A stretch of 7,620 bases of DNA from Methylococcaceae bacterium UBA1147 (GTDB lineage Bacteria > Pseudomonadota > Gammaproteobacteria > Methylococcales > UBA1147), in the NCBI GenBank assembly GCA_002311315.1, contig DBZZ01000053.1, positions 20,383-28,002 on the forward strand, written 5' to 3'. A model generated the notes under the pieces. That model searched no databases. It had not been told where the DNA came from and saw nothing but the letters and a program-made list of their open reading frames with translations. Shown piece by piece: positions 1 to 7,348 of the stretch (within the stretch, counting starts at the first letter, position 1; every line of letters starts with the position of its first letter). The translations under genes were made by a program, and so were the position numbers.

Positions 1-1631
1 AGAACATCGATCAGAATCGACAGATCTCCCGAGATTCTTTCGGCCCGAACCTTGAGGAGGTTTGCGTATTGCAGATCCCCTTCCCTGATTGCCCATTCGA
101 TCAACCAGCCGTAGCGGATGATGACATCCTCAATACCAGCCCGGGCCCGGTCGTTTTCAGGATCAATTTTCAGGACCGCCTGAAAATTCAGATAGGCGTT
201 GTCGTTTTCGGGTGTGGTCAGGTTGAACAAATGGAGGTTACGTTCCCCCTGTTCAAGCAACCCTGCAACCCGAACAGACTGGCTGCGGCCGTCCCCGCCC
301 GGCTGACGGGCAAGAACCACAGCATCCACTTCAACCGTCACCTCCAGCATGACTTCCGGAAGCAGAGCTTGCGGTTCGACCGCTGTATTCAGCAACCTGT
401 CATCTTCGGAATCACCAGTACCCTTGCCATTCAAACCCGATAATGCTTGTACGGAGTCCGTGACCATGCGGTCGACAATCAATGGAATCTCTGATCCCTC
501 CGCAACAGTGGAAGAAATTTGAGCATCCAGCAACGGATCGTCGCCGGTATGCAATTCCAGGGCACCCGTACGAAGGGAAGACTCATCGGCATTGCTGGCG
601 ACCGTCAAACTTTCGGGATCCGCGTCTGGAACAGACCCCACCATCCAAACGATCAACAGGACAGCCAGAACCAACAGCCCTCCGGAACCTAGCCAGGTCA
701 TCGCAGAAATTCCGCGCAGGCCCCTGCCCCCCCAAATCCCCACTAGAGACTCGCGCCGACCTTTTTGCTTCTGTTCGGCGCCCGCTTCGAGAAAAGTCTC
801 GATTGCGGAAATATCCCGAGGCCGGTCCGCTGCTTCGCTGCGCAGCATCCAGTTCACAGCCTGAATCCAGTCATGCTGCGACTGGCTACCACCGTCCACT
901 TCCAGGCGTTCCGATCCGGGTTCCGGCACCCGACCAGTCAGGCAATGGAAAAGGGTTGCACCGACGCCGTACAAATCGTCAGTCGAGGCAGTCAGGTCAC
1001 TGATTGCATCTTGTTCCGGCCTCGAATACCCGGCTGGAATAAGGTCGACCAGGTCACCGTTTGTCCGGGCATACTCGAGTAAACCAGAAGAAAAGTTGAT
1101 CAATACCGGTCTTCCGTCAGACTCAAGAACGATGTTGGCCGGACAGACCCGGCCATGCACCAGACCGGCAGCATGGATTTCTCGCAGCCCACTCAGCAAC
1201 TGAAAGAAAATCATCTGCGATTCGGTTGCTGAAAACGGAGCCTTATCAGCCAGCCTCCTCGAAAGAAGGAATCCGGCTTCTATGGTCAACACCTGGTAAC
1301 CCGAGTTGTTAAACCGAAGACCATTGAGAACCTGTTGCACCGTCTCGTGTTCTATATCTGCAAGCCGGTCAGCCTCGTCTAAAAAGACCGTAAGACCAGC
1401 AGCAAACCGGTCACTTTCACGACCGGAATCGATAACGATCGATTGGCCACCGGCATCTCGACTGGCAATGCCCGAAGGAAAGAATTCCCTGAGTATCACC
1501 TGGGAATTGAGGTGAGAATTCCAAGCCTCGTAGCTCAGGCTGATGAGGTCACCGCCGACATGGCTTCGAACTTGGTATACCCCGATTTCGGACCCGCTTG
1601 CCAGGGGCAGCCGGTTATCCGCATGTCCCAT
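1..1631 (-). CDS. Membrane-anchored Ser/Thr kinase-fold protein, probable pseudokinase (partial, C-terminus beyond left edge)
   Basis: An open frame of 543 full codons runs off the left edge. The ATG at 1631 is the first start after an in-frame TGA near 1690 and has a GGGAGGG ribosome site 9 bases upstream. Residues about 9-285 follow the bacterial Ser/Thr kinase fold of the type with a VAIKEYLP-like strand: VILREFFP (45-52), the alpha-C segment FLDEADRLADIEH (83-95), a catalytic-loop relic HGRVCPAN (159-166), INFSS (178-182), PAGYSRPEQ (199-207) and DLYGVGATLFHCLTG (219-233). The structure-bearing parts survive but catalytic positions do not: Lys is Arg48, the HRD Asp is Arg161, the loop Lys is Cys163, and the DFG Asp is Asn179. 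The glycine loop (25-34) is also degraded. A membrane helix spans about 312-332, followed by an acidic linker and a TPR-like segment at about 478-543 containing LKIDPENDRARAG. Inference: the kinase-like domain is cytoplasmic and works as a binding or signalling scaffold, with the C-terminal part in the periplasm. The fold is clear; lack of activity is likely but unproven. Confidence 0.88.
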   Translation of the reverse strand, partial: MGHADNRLPLASGSEIGVYQVRSHVGGDLISLSYEAWNSHLNSQVILREFFPSGIASRDAGGQSIVIDSGRESDRFAAGLTVFLDEADRLADIEHETVQQVLNGLRFNNSGYQVLTIEAGFLLSRRLADKAPFSATESQMIFFQLLSGLREIHAAGLVHGRVCPANIVLESDGRPVLINFSSGLLEYARTNGDLVDLIPAGYSRPEQDAISDLTASTDDLYGVGATLFHCLTGRVPEPGSERLEVDGGSQSQHDWIQAVNWMLRSEAADRPRDISAIETFLEAGAEQKQKGRRESLVGIWGGRGLRGISAMTWLGSGGLLVLAVLLIVWMVGSVPDADPESLTVASNADESSLRTGALELHTGDDPLLDAQISSTVAEGSEIPLIVDRMVTDSVQALSGLNGKGTGDSEDDRLLNTAVEPQALLPEVMLEVTVEVDAVVLARQPGGDGRSQSVRVAGLLEQGERNLHLFNLTTPENDNAYLNFQAVLKIDPENDRARAGIEDVIIRYGWLIEWAIREGDLQYANLLKVRAERISGDLSILIDV

Positions 1632-1687
1632 TTGCCCTGCCCTCCCGCTGAAAAGCTGACATCGAAACCATGTTCCGGACTGGATCC

Positions 1688-1718
1688 ATCATACCCCTTC
1701 GCCGCTGATCCGTGTCAT
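1688..1718 (-). promoter_or_regulatory. Possible weak sigma70-type promoter for the pseudokinase gene
   Basis: On the minus strand a TATGAT box (1693-1688) lies 57 bases before the ATG at 1631. An ATGACA box (1718-1713) lies upstream with a 19-base spacer, longer than the usual 17. The boxes match the consensus at five of six positions each, but the spacing is poor and no other support exists. The gene could instead be read from the phosphatidyltransferase promoter upstream. Confidence 0.22.
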
Positions 1719-1829
1719 CAGGTGCACATTCGAACCACGGTAGCCAGTAGCCACTTTTGCACGGGAAACCACAACTTCCACCAGCCACCAACTGAAACCT
1801 GAAGTCGACTCGGTGAGTAACTGGCAGCA

Positions 1830-1859
1830 ATACCCTGGATCCGCGACCTGTCCGGGTAT
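1830..1859 (-). other. Imperfect hairpin just after the phosphatidyltransferase stop codon
   Basis: ATACCC (1830-1835) pairs with GGGTAT (1854-1859). Past a single bulged T, GGA pairs with TCC, giving nine base pairs around an 11-base loop. It begins six bases after the TGA of the minus-strand gene. No run of T follows in the direction of transcription, so it is not a classical intrinsic terminator. It could be an RNA-stabilising or attenuating stem between the two minus-strand genes, or chance. Confidence 0.3.
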
Positions 1860-1865
1860 CGACCG

Positions 1866-2447
1866 TCAATTCAGCCGGGCCTCTGCTCTGGAAAACAGAT
1901 AAATTCGCTGCAGCACGAAAAAATTAGTCCCCACTCCAACCACGATCACCCAGACGTTCAGCATATCCAGTAGGAAGAAGGGTGCCAGAAGTAACCCGCG
2001 TTCAAAGTATTCAAAGGGGTTACCCGGGCATTCCATTTCGTATTTGCCGTATAGAGAACGGGTATACGACATCAGCGCGATACCGAGGAAGACCAGGAAA
2101 CTGGAATAATACAGGTAACTATCGTCACGATAGACATAGAGTATGGTCCCCACCACACAGAACTCTCCATAACGGTCGAGCATTGAATCAATAAACCCGC
2201 CAAAACGGGTGACCTGATCCGTTGCCCGGGCATATGCACCGTCCAGAGCGTCACAGATTCGTCCGGCAACCATCAGTACAAAGGGTGCCATGGTGTTGCC
2301 GAGGTAATAGGCATAACAAGCAGAAATACAAAGGATGAAACCAAACAGGGTGATGTGCGTGGGTTTGACCCCAAGCGTCCGGAGGCACCGGATCAGGGGC
2401 TGCACCCCAGATGCAAACAGTGTTCTGAGCTGATTTTTATCGTACAT
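1866..2447 (-). CDS. CDP-alcohol phosphatidyltransferase family membrane protein
   Basis: This 193-residue integral membrane protein should move a phosphatidyl group from a CDP-lipid (CDP-diacylglycerol type) to an alcohol acceptor, releasing CMP, at the inner membrane. The full family signature is present: D66-x2-D69-G70-x2-A73-R74-x8-G83-x3-D87-x3-D91. These aspartates bind metal and substrate in known members. Several hydrophobic stretches, for example around residues 32-62, 95-127 and 145-180, fit the six-helix fold. The SYTRS stretch after the fourth hydrophobic segment and the downstream FEYFERGLLL resemble, from memory, the inositol-phosphate-using branch more than PgsA or PssA, but the acceptor cannot be fixed from sequence. 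I chose the ATG at 2447, which has GGAAG five bases upstream; a TTG four codons further out (2459) is possible. The pseudokinase gene follows 234 bases downstream on the same strand. Confidence 0.9.
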   Translation of the reverse strand: MYDKNQLRTLFASGVQPLIRCLRTLGVKPTHITLFGFILCISACYAYYLGNTMAPFVLMVAGRICDALDGAYARATDQVTRFGGFIDSMLDRYGEFCVVGTILYVYRDDSYLYYSSFLVFLGIALMSYTRSLYGKYEMECPGNPFEYFERGLLLAPFFLLDMLNVWVIVVGVGTNFFVLQRIYLFSRAEARLN

Positions 2448-2811
2448 GGATACTTCCAAAGTCCTGTTGCTATTTCAAAGCGCAAATCGATCTGTCTACA
2501 GGGTAGAATGTCGGATGAAAAAACTTTGATTGACATACGGGCCCGTCCTTTCGTCATCCCCAACCGAATCTGGCCGCAAGATCAGGATATGAGGCATGAT
2601 TGACCGGCAAACCGACCGCCCATCTGAATTCAAGGCTCACAACCTGCAGAGGACATGGTTAACCCGGGGCCGATTCTACACCCAAACCGATGTCCGTTTA
2701 CATGATGTTCGACGATCTGGATGCAAATACCCACCGTCTCCGGAATACGATTTCTTCGGCACTACACTGTTTCCATCTGAGTGAACAGAACATGACCCGG
2801 ACAACGCTCCA
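2448..2811. other. Divergent intergenic region without a convincing gene
   Basis: This 364-base stretch separates the minus-strand phosphatidyltransferase from the plus-strand DUF1343 gene and should carry promoters for both. I see isolated -35-like hexamers on the plus strand (TTGACA at 2530-2535, TTGACC at 2600-2605, TTTACA at 2697-2702), but none has a good -10 box at normal spacing. There is a 10-base palindrome ACGGGCCCGT at 2537-2546 and a small stem TCTAC-AGG-GTAGA at 2495-2507. The short open frames in it lack ribosome sites and have unprotein-like composition. No RNA gene or repeat was recognised. Confidence 0.5.
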
Positions 2812-4011
2812 ATGAAATTCGGGATCGACGTTCTGCTGGAAGACCGGAAGCAACTCGCCCGATTGAAAAACAGCCGGATCGGACTACTCGGGCATCCGGC
2901 TTCGCTAACCGCCGAGCTCCATCACAGCCTGGACGCTGCAATCGGAACAGGGATCCGGATTGAGGCCGCTTTCGGACCCCAACACGGCATCTTCGGGGAC
3001 AAACAGGACAACATGGTTGAAACGGCTGACAGCATACACCCGACGCACGGGATCCCGGTGTTCAGCCTGTACGGTAAAACGCGTCACTTGACGTCGGAGA
3101 TGCTGGATGCGTTCGATATTCTTCTTGTCGACATCCAGGATATAGGCTGCCGCATCTACACCTTCATCAGTACGCTGTTCTATCTTCTTGATGACTGCGC
3201 TGCCGCAAACAAGCAGGTCTGGATCTTGGACCGACCCAACCCAATCGGCCGGCCGATAGAAGGCCCCCGGCTTGTTCCAGGACAGGAGAGTTTTGTCGGT
3301 GCCGCTCCGATTCCCATGCGGCACGGTTTAACCCTCGGAGAAGCCGCCGACTGGTACTGTCAGAGCCACGGTCTGGATCTGGATCTGACCACTATAAGGA
3401 TGCAGGACTATCACCCCGACCAAGGTCCCGGCTATGGCTGGCCACTACATGAGCATCCTTGGGTCAACCCCAGCCCCAACATCCCAACCCTGAATGCAGC
3501 CCGGGTTTTTCCCGGCAGCGTACTGCTGGAAGGCACCACCATTTCGGAAGGCCGCGGAACAACAAGATCGCTTGAAACGATCGGTGCACCTGACATCCTG
3601 ATACAGCCGATCCTGGAAAAAATGCAGGACGATGCTGATGATCTTTTCGAGGCCTGTAGAATCAGGCCCTGCTGGTTTGAACCGACATTCAACAAACATA
3701 GCGGCAATTTATGCCAGGGCTTCCAGGTTCATACCGACTGCTCCGTTTACCGACCCGAAGCATTCAGGCCTTACCGGTTGATGGCCATGTTTCTGAAAAC
3801 CCTGCGAACACTGTCGCCCAGTTACCCGATCTGGCGGGATTTTCCGTACGAATACGTGACTGACCGGCTCGCCATTGACGTGATCAATGGCAGCACGAAC
3901 CTAAGGGAGTGGGTCGACAACCCCGACAGCGGGTATCCAGATCTCGATTCTCGCTTGGTATCGGATGAAGTCAGCTGGCTCAACGAATCCAGGCGTTTCA
4001 GATTATATTGA
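2812..4011 (+). CDS. DUF1343/NamZ-family protein, putative exo-beta-N-acetylmuramidase, no signal peptide
   Basis: The 399-residue protein matches the DUF1343 (YbbC) family along its whole length. The founding member, B. subtilis NamZ, removes N-acetylmuramic acid from non-reducing ends of peptidoglycan fragments. Family landmarks in order: FGIDVLLED (3-11), FGPQHGIFGDKQDNM (54-68), PVFSLYG (82-88), DILLVDIQDIGCRIYTF (102-118), LDRPNPIGR (139-147), SFVGAAPIPMRHGLTLGE (160-177), PSPNIPTL and EGTTISEGRGTTRS in the middle, then the smaller C-terminal part. The protein starts directly at the mature fold with no signal peptide, unlike secreted members, so it probably acts in the cytoplasm on recycled or imported muropeptides (inference). 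Residue 57 is Gln where I recall a Glu, proposed as catalytic, in studied enzymes. The ATG is the only start after an in-frame TGA at 2782; its ribosome site is weak. It stands alone, 161 bases before asmA. Confidence 0.88.
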   Translation: MKFGIDVLLEDRKQLARLKNSRIGLLGHPASLTAELHHSLDAAIGTGIRIEAAFGPQHGIFGDKQDNMVETADSIHPTHGIPVFSLYGKTRHLTSEMLDAFDILLVDIQDIGCRIYTFISTLFYLLDDCAAANKQVWILDRPNPIGRPIEGPRLVPGQESFVGAAPIPMRHGLTLGEAADWYCQSHGLDLDLTTIRMQDYHPDQGPGYGWPLHEHPWVNPSPNIPTLNAARVFPGSVLLEGTTISEGRGTTRSLETIGAPDILIQPILEKMQDDADDLFEACRIRPCWFEPTFNKHSGNLCQGFQVHTDCSVYRPEAFRPYRLMAMFLKTLRTLSPSYPIWRDFPYEYVTDRLAIDVINGSTNLREWVDNPDSGYPDLDSRLVSDEVSWLNESRRFRLY

Positions 4012-4172
4012 CCCCCTGCGTATCCGGTTCGGCTTGCAAATATGGCGTGGACATCAGGGAATAGCCCCAAAAACCATCACCTCGCTGCCCGTTTTTAGCA
4101 TCTAAGATTTCTCGGCCGAGTCAGTCCGTACATGTCAGAATACCGGAATCTTCACGGTCTGTCGGTCACGGC

Positions 4173-6239
4173 ATGAACAAACCCACTTGCGGAGTCATGG
4201 TTAAAACATTTGTGAAAATTCCACTTTATCTGGTCTTAGGACTGGTCTTCGTCGTACTGGCGGCGGCTTTGGTCCTGCCCCTTGTTTTCGACCCTGATGA
4301 CTACCGACCCGAAATACTCGGTGCAGTCAGAAAGCACAGTGGCAGGGAACTGGTTATCGAAAGCGACATGCAACTCCATATTCTCCCCAAGATAGCGGTG
4401 TCTACCGGAAGAATACGTCTGAACAACCGCAGTGGGTTCGGATTAACCCCATTCGCAACAGCCGATAAAGCCTACTTTCAGATCAAGTTCCTGCCACTTT
4501 TATCCGGTCGTCTAGAGATCAAGAAAATTGTCCTGAACGGTCTCAAAATCAACCTCAAGAGACGTAAAGATGGGCAGACAAACTGGGACAACGGGGTCGA
4601 GCAGTCTGTTCAACGCCAAAAGCTGCCTATTCCACTGACCCATGATGGTGCCGGCTCGGAACCGATCAAACCCTCCAACCGGTTTCTGACCGCCTCCATC
4701 ATGGCAACCAAGGTCGATGTATTAAATACCGAGATCACCCTAGAGGATGAACTGTCGGGAAACCGAGTCGAAATCCGAGACCTGGATTTTGTCATCGACA
4801 GTTTCCTTTTTAACAAAGGGTTTTCTGCAACCATCCAAGGAACCCTGAACAATAGGCGACCCCGTTTCCGGCAAACCTCGACCATTCGATTCAAGCTCTT
4901 CCTGAACGACAGTCTCGATCAAGTCAGGATCGAAAACTTCCGATGGAGCTCCCTTTTCGAGGGTGCAATGTTCCCAAGGGAATTCAGTCAGGTAGAACTG
5001 CAAACCACGGCTGATTTCAATCTGAATGATAAATTGCTTTCGCTCTCCGATCTACGCCTAAATAGCGGCCCGATTTCACTAGGAGCGGATCTCTCGGTCT
5101 CGTGGATCGCGGCCAAACCCACCATCAGCGGCACCGTTTCCCTCGAAAAGGTCAGCCCGCGTGAACTAATGAAAATTGCCGAGATCAGATACCCGACCGG
5201 TCATGGAAATTCACTCGAATCTCTCGAAGGCAAGTTGAAGTTTGAATTCGGCGAATCACAATTGACCGTCCGGGACATGGCACTCTTGCTCGACGGAAAC
5301 CCAGCAAAAGGACACTTTACAGTGACAGGGCTCGGCTCTGGAAGAACCAGAGACCAGCCCGGAGAAGCGCACGAAAGCATTGTAGAATTTGCCTCGGCAA
5401 GTTCCCAGACCACATACCAAGGCGCACTCAATTTCAGCGCATTAACCCTCAACGGGCTGTTGGCCGAGCAGATACAGGTTGCCTTCCAGGGAACTCCAGA
5501 TGTAGTACGGATTAACCAGCGAGTCAAGAAATTTTATGACGGCCAGTTCACCGGTTCGGTGGTGATCACTCGGGGTCCACGGCCATCTGTATCCCTGAGC
5601 CAGGCATTGACCGGTGTGCGGATTGGACCACTACTGCAGGACCTTGGAGGACAAACCCCGATCGATGGCAACCTGCAGGCAACGATCAGCCTATTCGCCC
5701 AAACAACCAATATGAACGAATTTTCCTCAACGCTTAAAGGCAATATCGAGGCCATTCTGAGTAATGGGCAAGTGCACGGTATCGACCTGCTAGGCCTGGT
5801 CAGTAAAAGCAAAGCAACTGCAGAAGAGGGTGCAGCAAAACCGAAAGGATTGTCGAGCATCACCCGTTTCGACAAACTTGATTACAGGGCATCAGCCACC
5901 AACGGTATCGTAACCAGCACTCTGCTCCGAGGAACATCACCTCTTTTTGACCTCGATGGTAAAGGGACCATCGACTTACCAAACAATGAGGTCAGTTTCC
6001 GTCTCAACCTCGCCGTCAAAAAAAATACCTTAACAGCCACAGGAGTCGACATTTCGAGGCTGAACCGCCTGCGTGTTCCAATCAGGGTCTCCGGAACCCT
6101 GTCCTCGTTAAACTACCAGATTGACGCCAGAAGCGTGATGGAAGACCCCAGAGTCAGGGAAGCAACCAGAAAGCTGGAACAAAAAATCCACGAGAAATTC
6201 GGAATCGATGTGGAAGGAATCCTCGACCAGCTGTTCTGA
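4173..6239 (+). CDS. asmA: AsmA family envelope protein
   Basis: This is a 688-residue AsmA-family protein, somewhat longer than E. coli AsmA. It has an N-terminal inner-membrane helix at about 18-39, then the typical FDPDDYRPEI junction (40-49) and the early AsmA segment with repeated beta-strands, for example LLSGRLEIKKIVLNGLKI around residues 109-126. The C-terminal domain is also typical, with NGIVTSTLLRG, GKGTIDLPNNEVSF and RVPIRVSGTLSSLNYQID, ending in a charged helical tail. Family members are inner-membrane-anchored, mostly periplasmic beta-rich proteins linked to outer-membrane assembly and to phospholipid movement between membranes; the exact role of AsmA itself is not settled. The start could be 4173 or the internal ATG at 4197 (residue 9). 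The second has GGAG only two bases upstream and the first has no clear ribosome site, so the start is uncertain. mutY begins 26 bases after the stop. Confidence 0.9.
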   Translation: MNKPTCGVMVKTFVKIPLYLVLGLVFVVLAAALVLPLVFDPDDYRPEILGAVRKHSGRELVIESDMQLHILPKIAVSTGRIRLNNRSGFGLTPFATADKAYFQIKFLPLLSGRLEIKKIVLNGLKINLKRRKDGQTNWDNGVEQSVQRQKLPIPLTHDGAGSEPIKPSNRFLTASIMATKVDVLNTEITLEDELSGNRVEIRDLDFVIDSFLFNKGFSATIQGTLNNRRPRFRQTSTIRFKLFLNDSLDQVRIENFRWSSLFEGAMFPREFSQVELQTTADFNLNDKLLSLSDLRLNSGPISLGADLSVSWIAAKPTISGTVSLEKVSPRELMKIAEIRYPTGHGNSLESLEGKLKFEFGESQLTVRDMALLLDGNPAKGHFTVTGLGSGRTRDQPGEAHESIVEFASASSQTTYQGALNFSALTLNGLLAEQIQVAFQGTPDVVRINQRVKKFYDGQFTGSVVITRGPRPSVSLSQALTGVRIGPLLQDLGGQTPIDGNLQATISLFAQTTNMNEFSSTLKGNIEAILSNGQVHGIDLLGLVSKSKATAEEGAAKPKGLSSITRFDKLDYRASATNGIVTSTLLRGTSPLFDLDGKGTIDLPNNEVSFRLNLAVKKNTLTATGVDISRLNRLRVPIRVSGTLSSLNYQIDARSVMEDPRVREATRKLEQKIHEKFGIDVEGILDQLF

Positions 6240-6265
6240 TACGATCCGGAGCGTGGTTGTCAGTC

Positions 6266-7348
6266 ATGCAGAATTCAGTATTTTCGTCACGTGTCCTGCG
6301 ATGGGCCAGTTCTTCGGGGCGCGACTATCTACCGTGGCAAACTGCCATCACCCCGTACCGAGTGTGGGTTTCCGAGATCATGCTGCAACAAACGCGGGCC
6401 GAAACAGTCATTCCCTACTTCGAGAAATTCATCCAGCGGTTTCCCGAGATCAGGGACCTTGCCGATGCACCCATTGACACCATTCTTTTTCACTGGTCCG
6501 GACTGGGCTATTACGCACGGGCCCGCAACCTGCACAAGGCTGCATCAATTGTTGCCGCCCAGGGTTCTCTTCCCGACACCCTGGAAGAACTTTGCAATCT
6601 ACCCGGGATCGGGCGTTCCACCGCGGGAGCCATCCTGAGCATAGGCTTCGACATGCCGGCGCCGATCCTGGATGGCAACGTCAAGCGTGTACTCGCACGC
6701 TATCGAGGGGTCGAGGGCTGGCCGGGCGCATCAAAGGTCAACCGGCAGCTCTGGGAGTTGAGCGCACAATACACGCCCCAAAGACGCAACCGGGCGTACA
6801 CGCAGGCCATCATGGACCTTGGCGCCACCGTCTGCACCCCGAGGAAACCACGCTGCGATTGCTGTCCTCTCGCAGAAGATTGTTTTGCCTTTCTCTACCA
6901 GCGCACGAACGACCTTCCGACCCCCAGGAAGAAAAACCCTTTGCCGGTCAAAACCTGTTGCATGCTGGTGCTCAGAAACAAGGCCGGGTTGTTCTACCTG
7001 GTAAAACGTCCGCCGACAGGCATCTGGGGTGGTTTATGGGGATTTCCAGAATTCGGATCAAAACCAGACACATTGAAATGGTGCAGTAAGATCGGAGCCG
7101 AAAAGCTAGACTGGTGGCCATCGGAAAGACATACGTTTTCGCACTACCACCTCGACTACACCCCCGTCACAGCACAATACCAGGGGAAGGCCGTTGGGGT
7201 TGAGGAAGGGCCCCCTACACTGTGGTATGATCCGTCGTCCACTCAGGATATCGGTCTTCCGAAACCTGTCAAACACCTTATCGACAAGGTCCAGGTGAAT
7301 GGCGCAACAGTTGTTTCCAGAGGAACCCGTTCAAAAAATCAACCATGA
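6266..7348 (+). CDS. mutY: A/G-specific adenine glycosylase MutY
   Basis: MutY removes adenine mispaired with 8-oxoguanine or guanine, starting base-excision repair. The 360-residue protein shows all hallmarks: LPWQ (22-25), the catalytic glutamate in SEIMLQQT at Glu37 (the same number as in E. coli), the helix-hairpin-helix LPGIGRSTAGA (112-122), catalytic Asp136 in ILDGNVKRVLAR, and a 4Fe-4S ligand set Cys190-x6-Cys197-x2-Cys200-x5-Cys206. An extra Cys199 lies inside the cluster loop. The C-terminal Nudix-like domain that recognises 8-oxoguanine is present (WGGLWGFPEF at 254-263, FSHYHLD at 291-297). I chose the ATG at 6266 because the protein then starts MQNSVFSSRVLRW, parallel to E. coli MutY. 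A TTG at 6257 has a better placed GGAG and would add three residues. It overlaps yggX by four bases (ATGA), which suggests translational coupling. Confidence 0.97.
   Translation: MQNSVFSSRVLRWASSSGRDYLPWQTAITPYRVWVSEIMLQQTRAETVIPYFEKFIQRFPEIRDLADAPIDTILFHWSGLGYYARARNLHKAASIVAAQGSLPDTLEELCNLPGIGRSTAGAILSIGFDMPAPILDGNVKRVLARYRGVEGWPGASKVNRQLWELSAQYTPQRRNRAYTQAIMDLGATVCTPRKPRCDCCPLAEDCFAFLYQRTNDLPTPRKKNPLPVKTCCMLVLRNKAGLFYLVKRPPTGIWGGLWGFPEFGSKPDTLKWCSKIGAEKLDWWPSERHTFSHYHLDYTPVTAQYQGKAVGVEEGPPTLWYDPSSTQDIGLPKPVKHLIDKVQVNGATVVSRGTRSKNQP

Noticed and set aside
69..1082. Several plus-strand open frames (69-443, 482-1003, 592-864, 765-1082)
   Set aside because: They lie opposite the continuous minus-strand kinase-like frame and have no recognisable domains or ribosome sites.
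1615..1869. Minus-strand 84-codon frame starting with TTG that overlaps the phosphatidyltransferase stop (TTGA) and ends 17 bases inside the pseudokinase gene
   Set aside because: The position is suggestive of a coupled small gene, but the TTG has no ribosome site, the composition is rich in Arg, Gly, Cys and Trp without pattern, and it is in a different frame from the well-supported ATG at 1631.
2530..2535. Perfect TTGACA hexamer on the plus strand
   Set aside because: No TATAAT-like box lies 16-18 bases downstream (that position reads close to GTCATC), so it is not supported as a promoter.
2537..2546. Palindrome ACGGGCCCGT as an operator
   Set aside because: A single short GC-rich palindrome without a second copy or a nearby promoter is expected by chance at this base composition.
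2596..2784. Plus-strand 62-codon frame in the divergent intergenic region
   Set aside because: No properly spaced ribosome site, no recognisable motif, and a composition typical of non-coding translation.
4012..4172. Possible terminator after the DUF1343 gene (GTTTTTAG near 4090)
   Set aside because: No stable GC-rich stem precedes the T run; the nearest complementary bases form only about three pairs.
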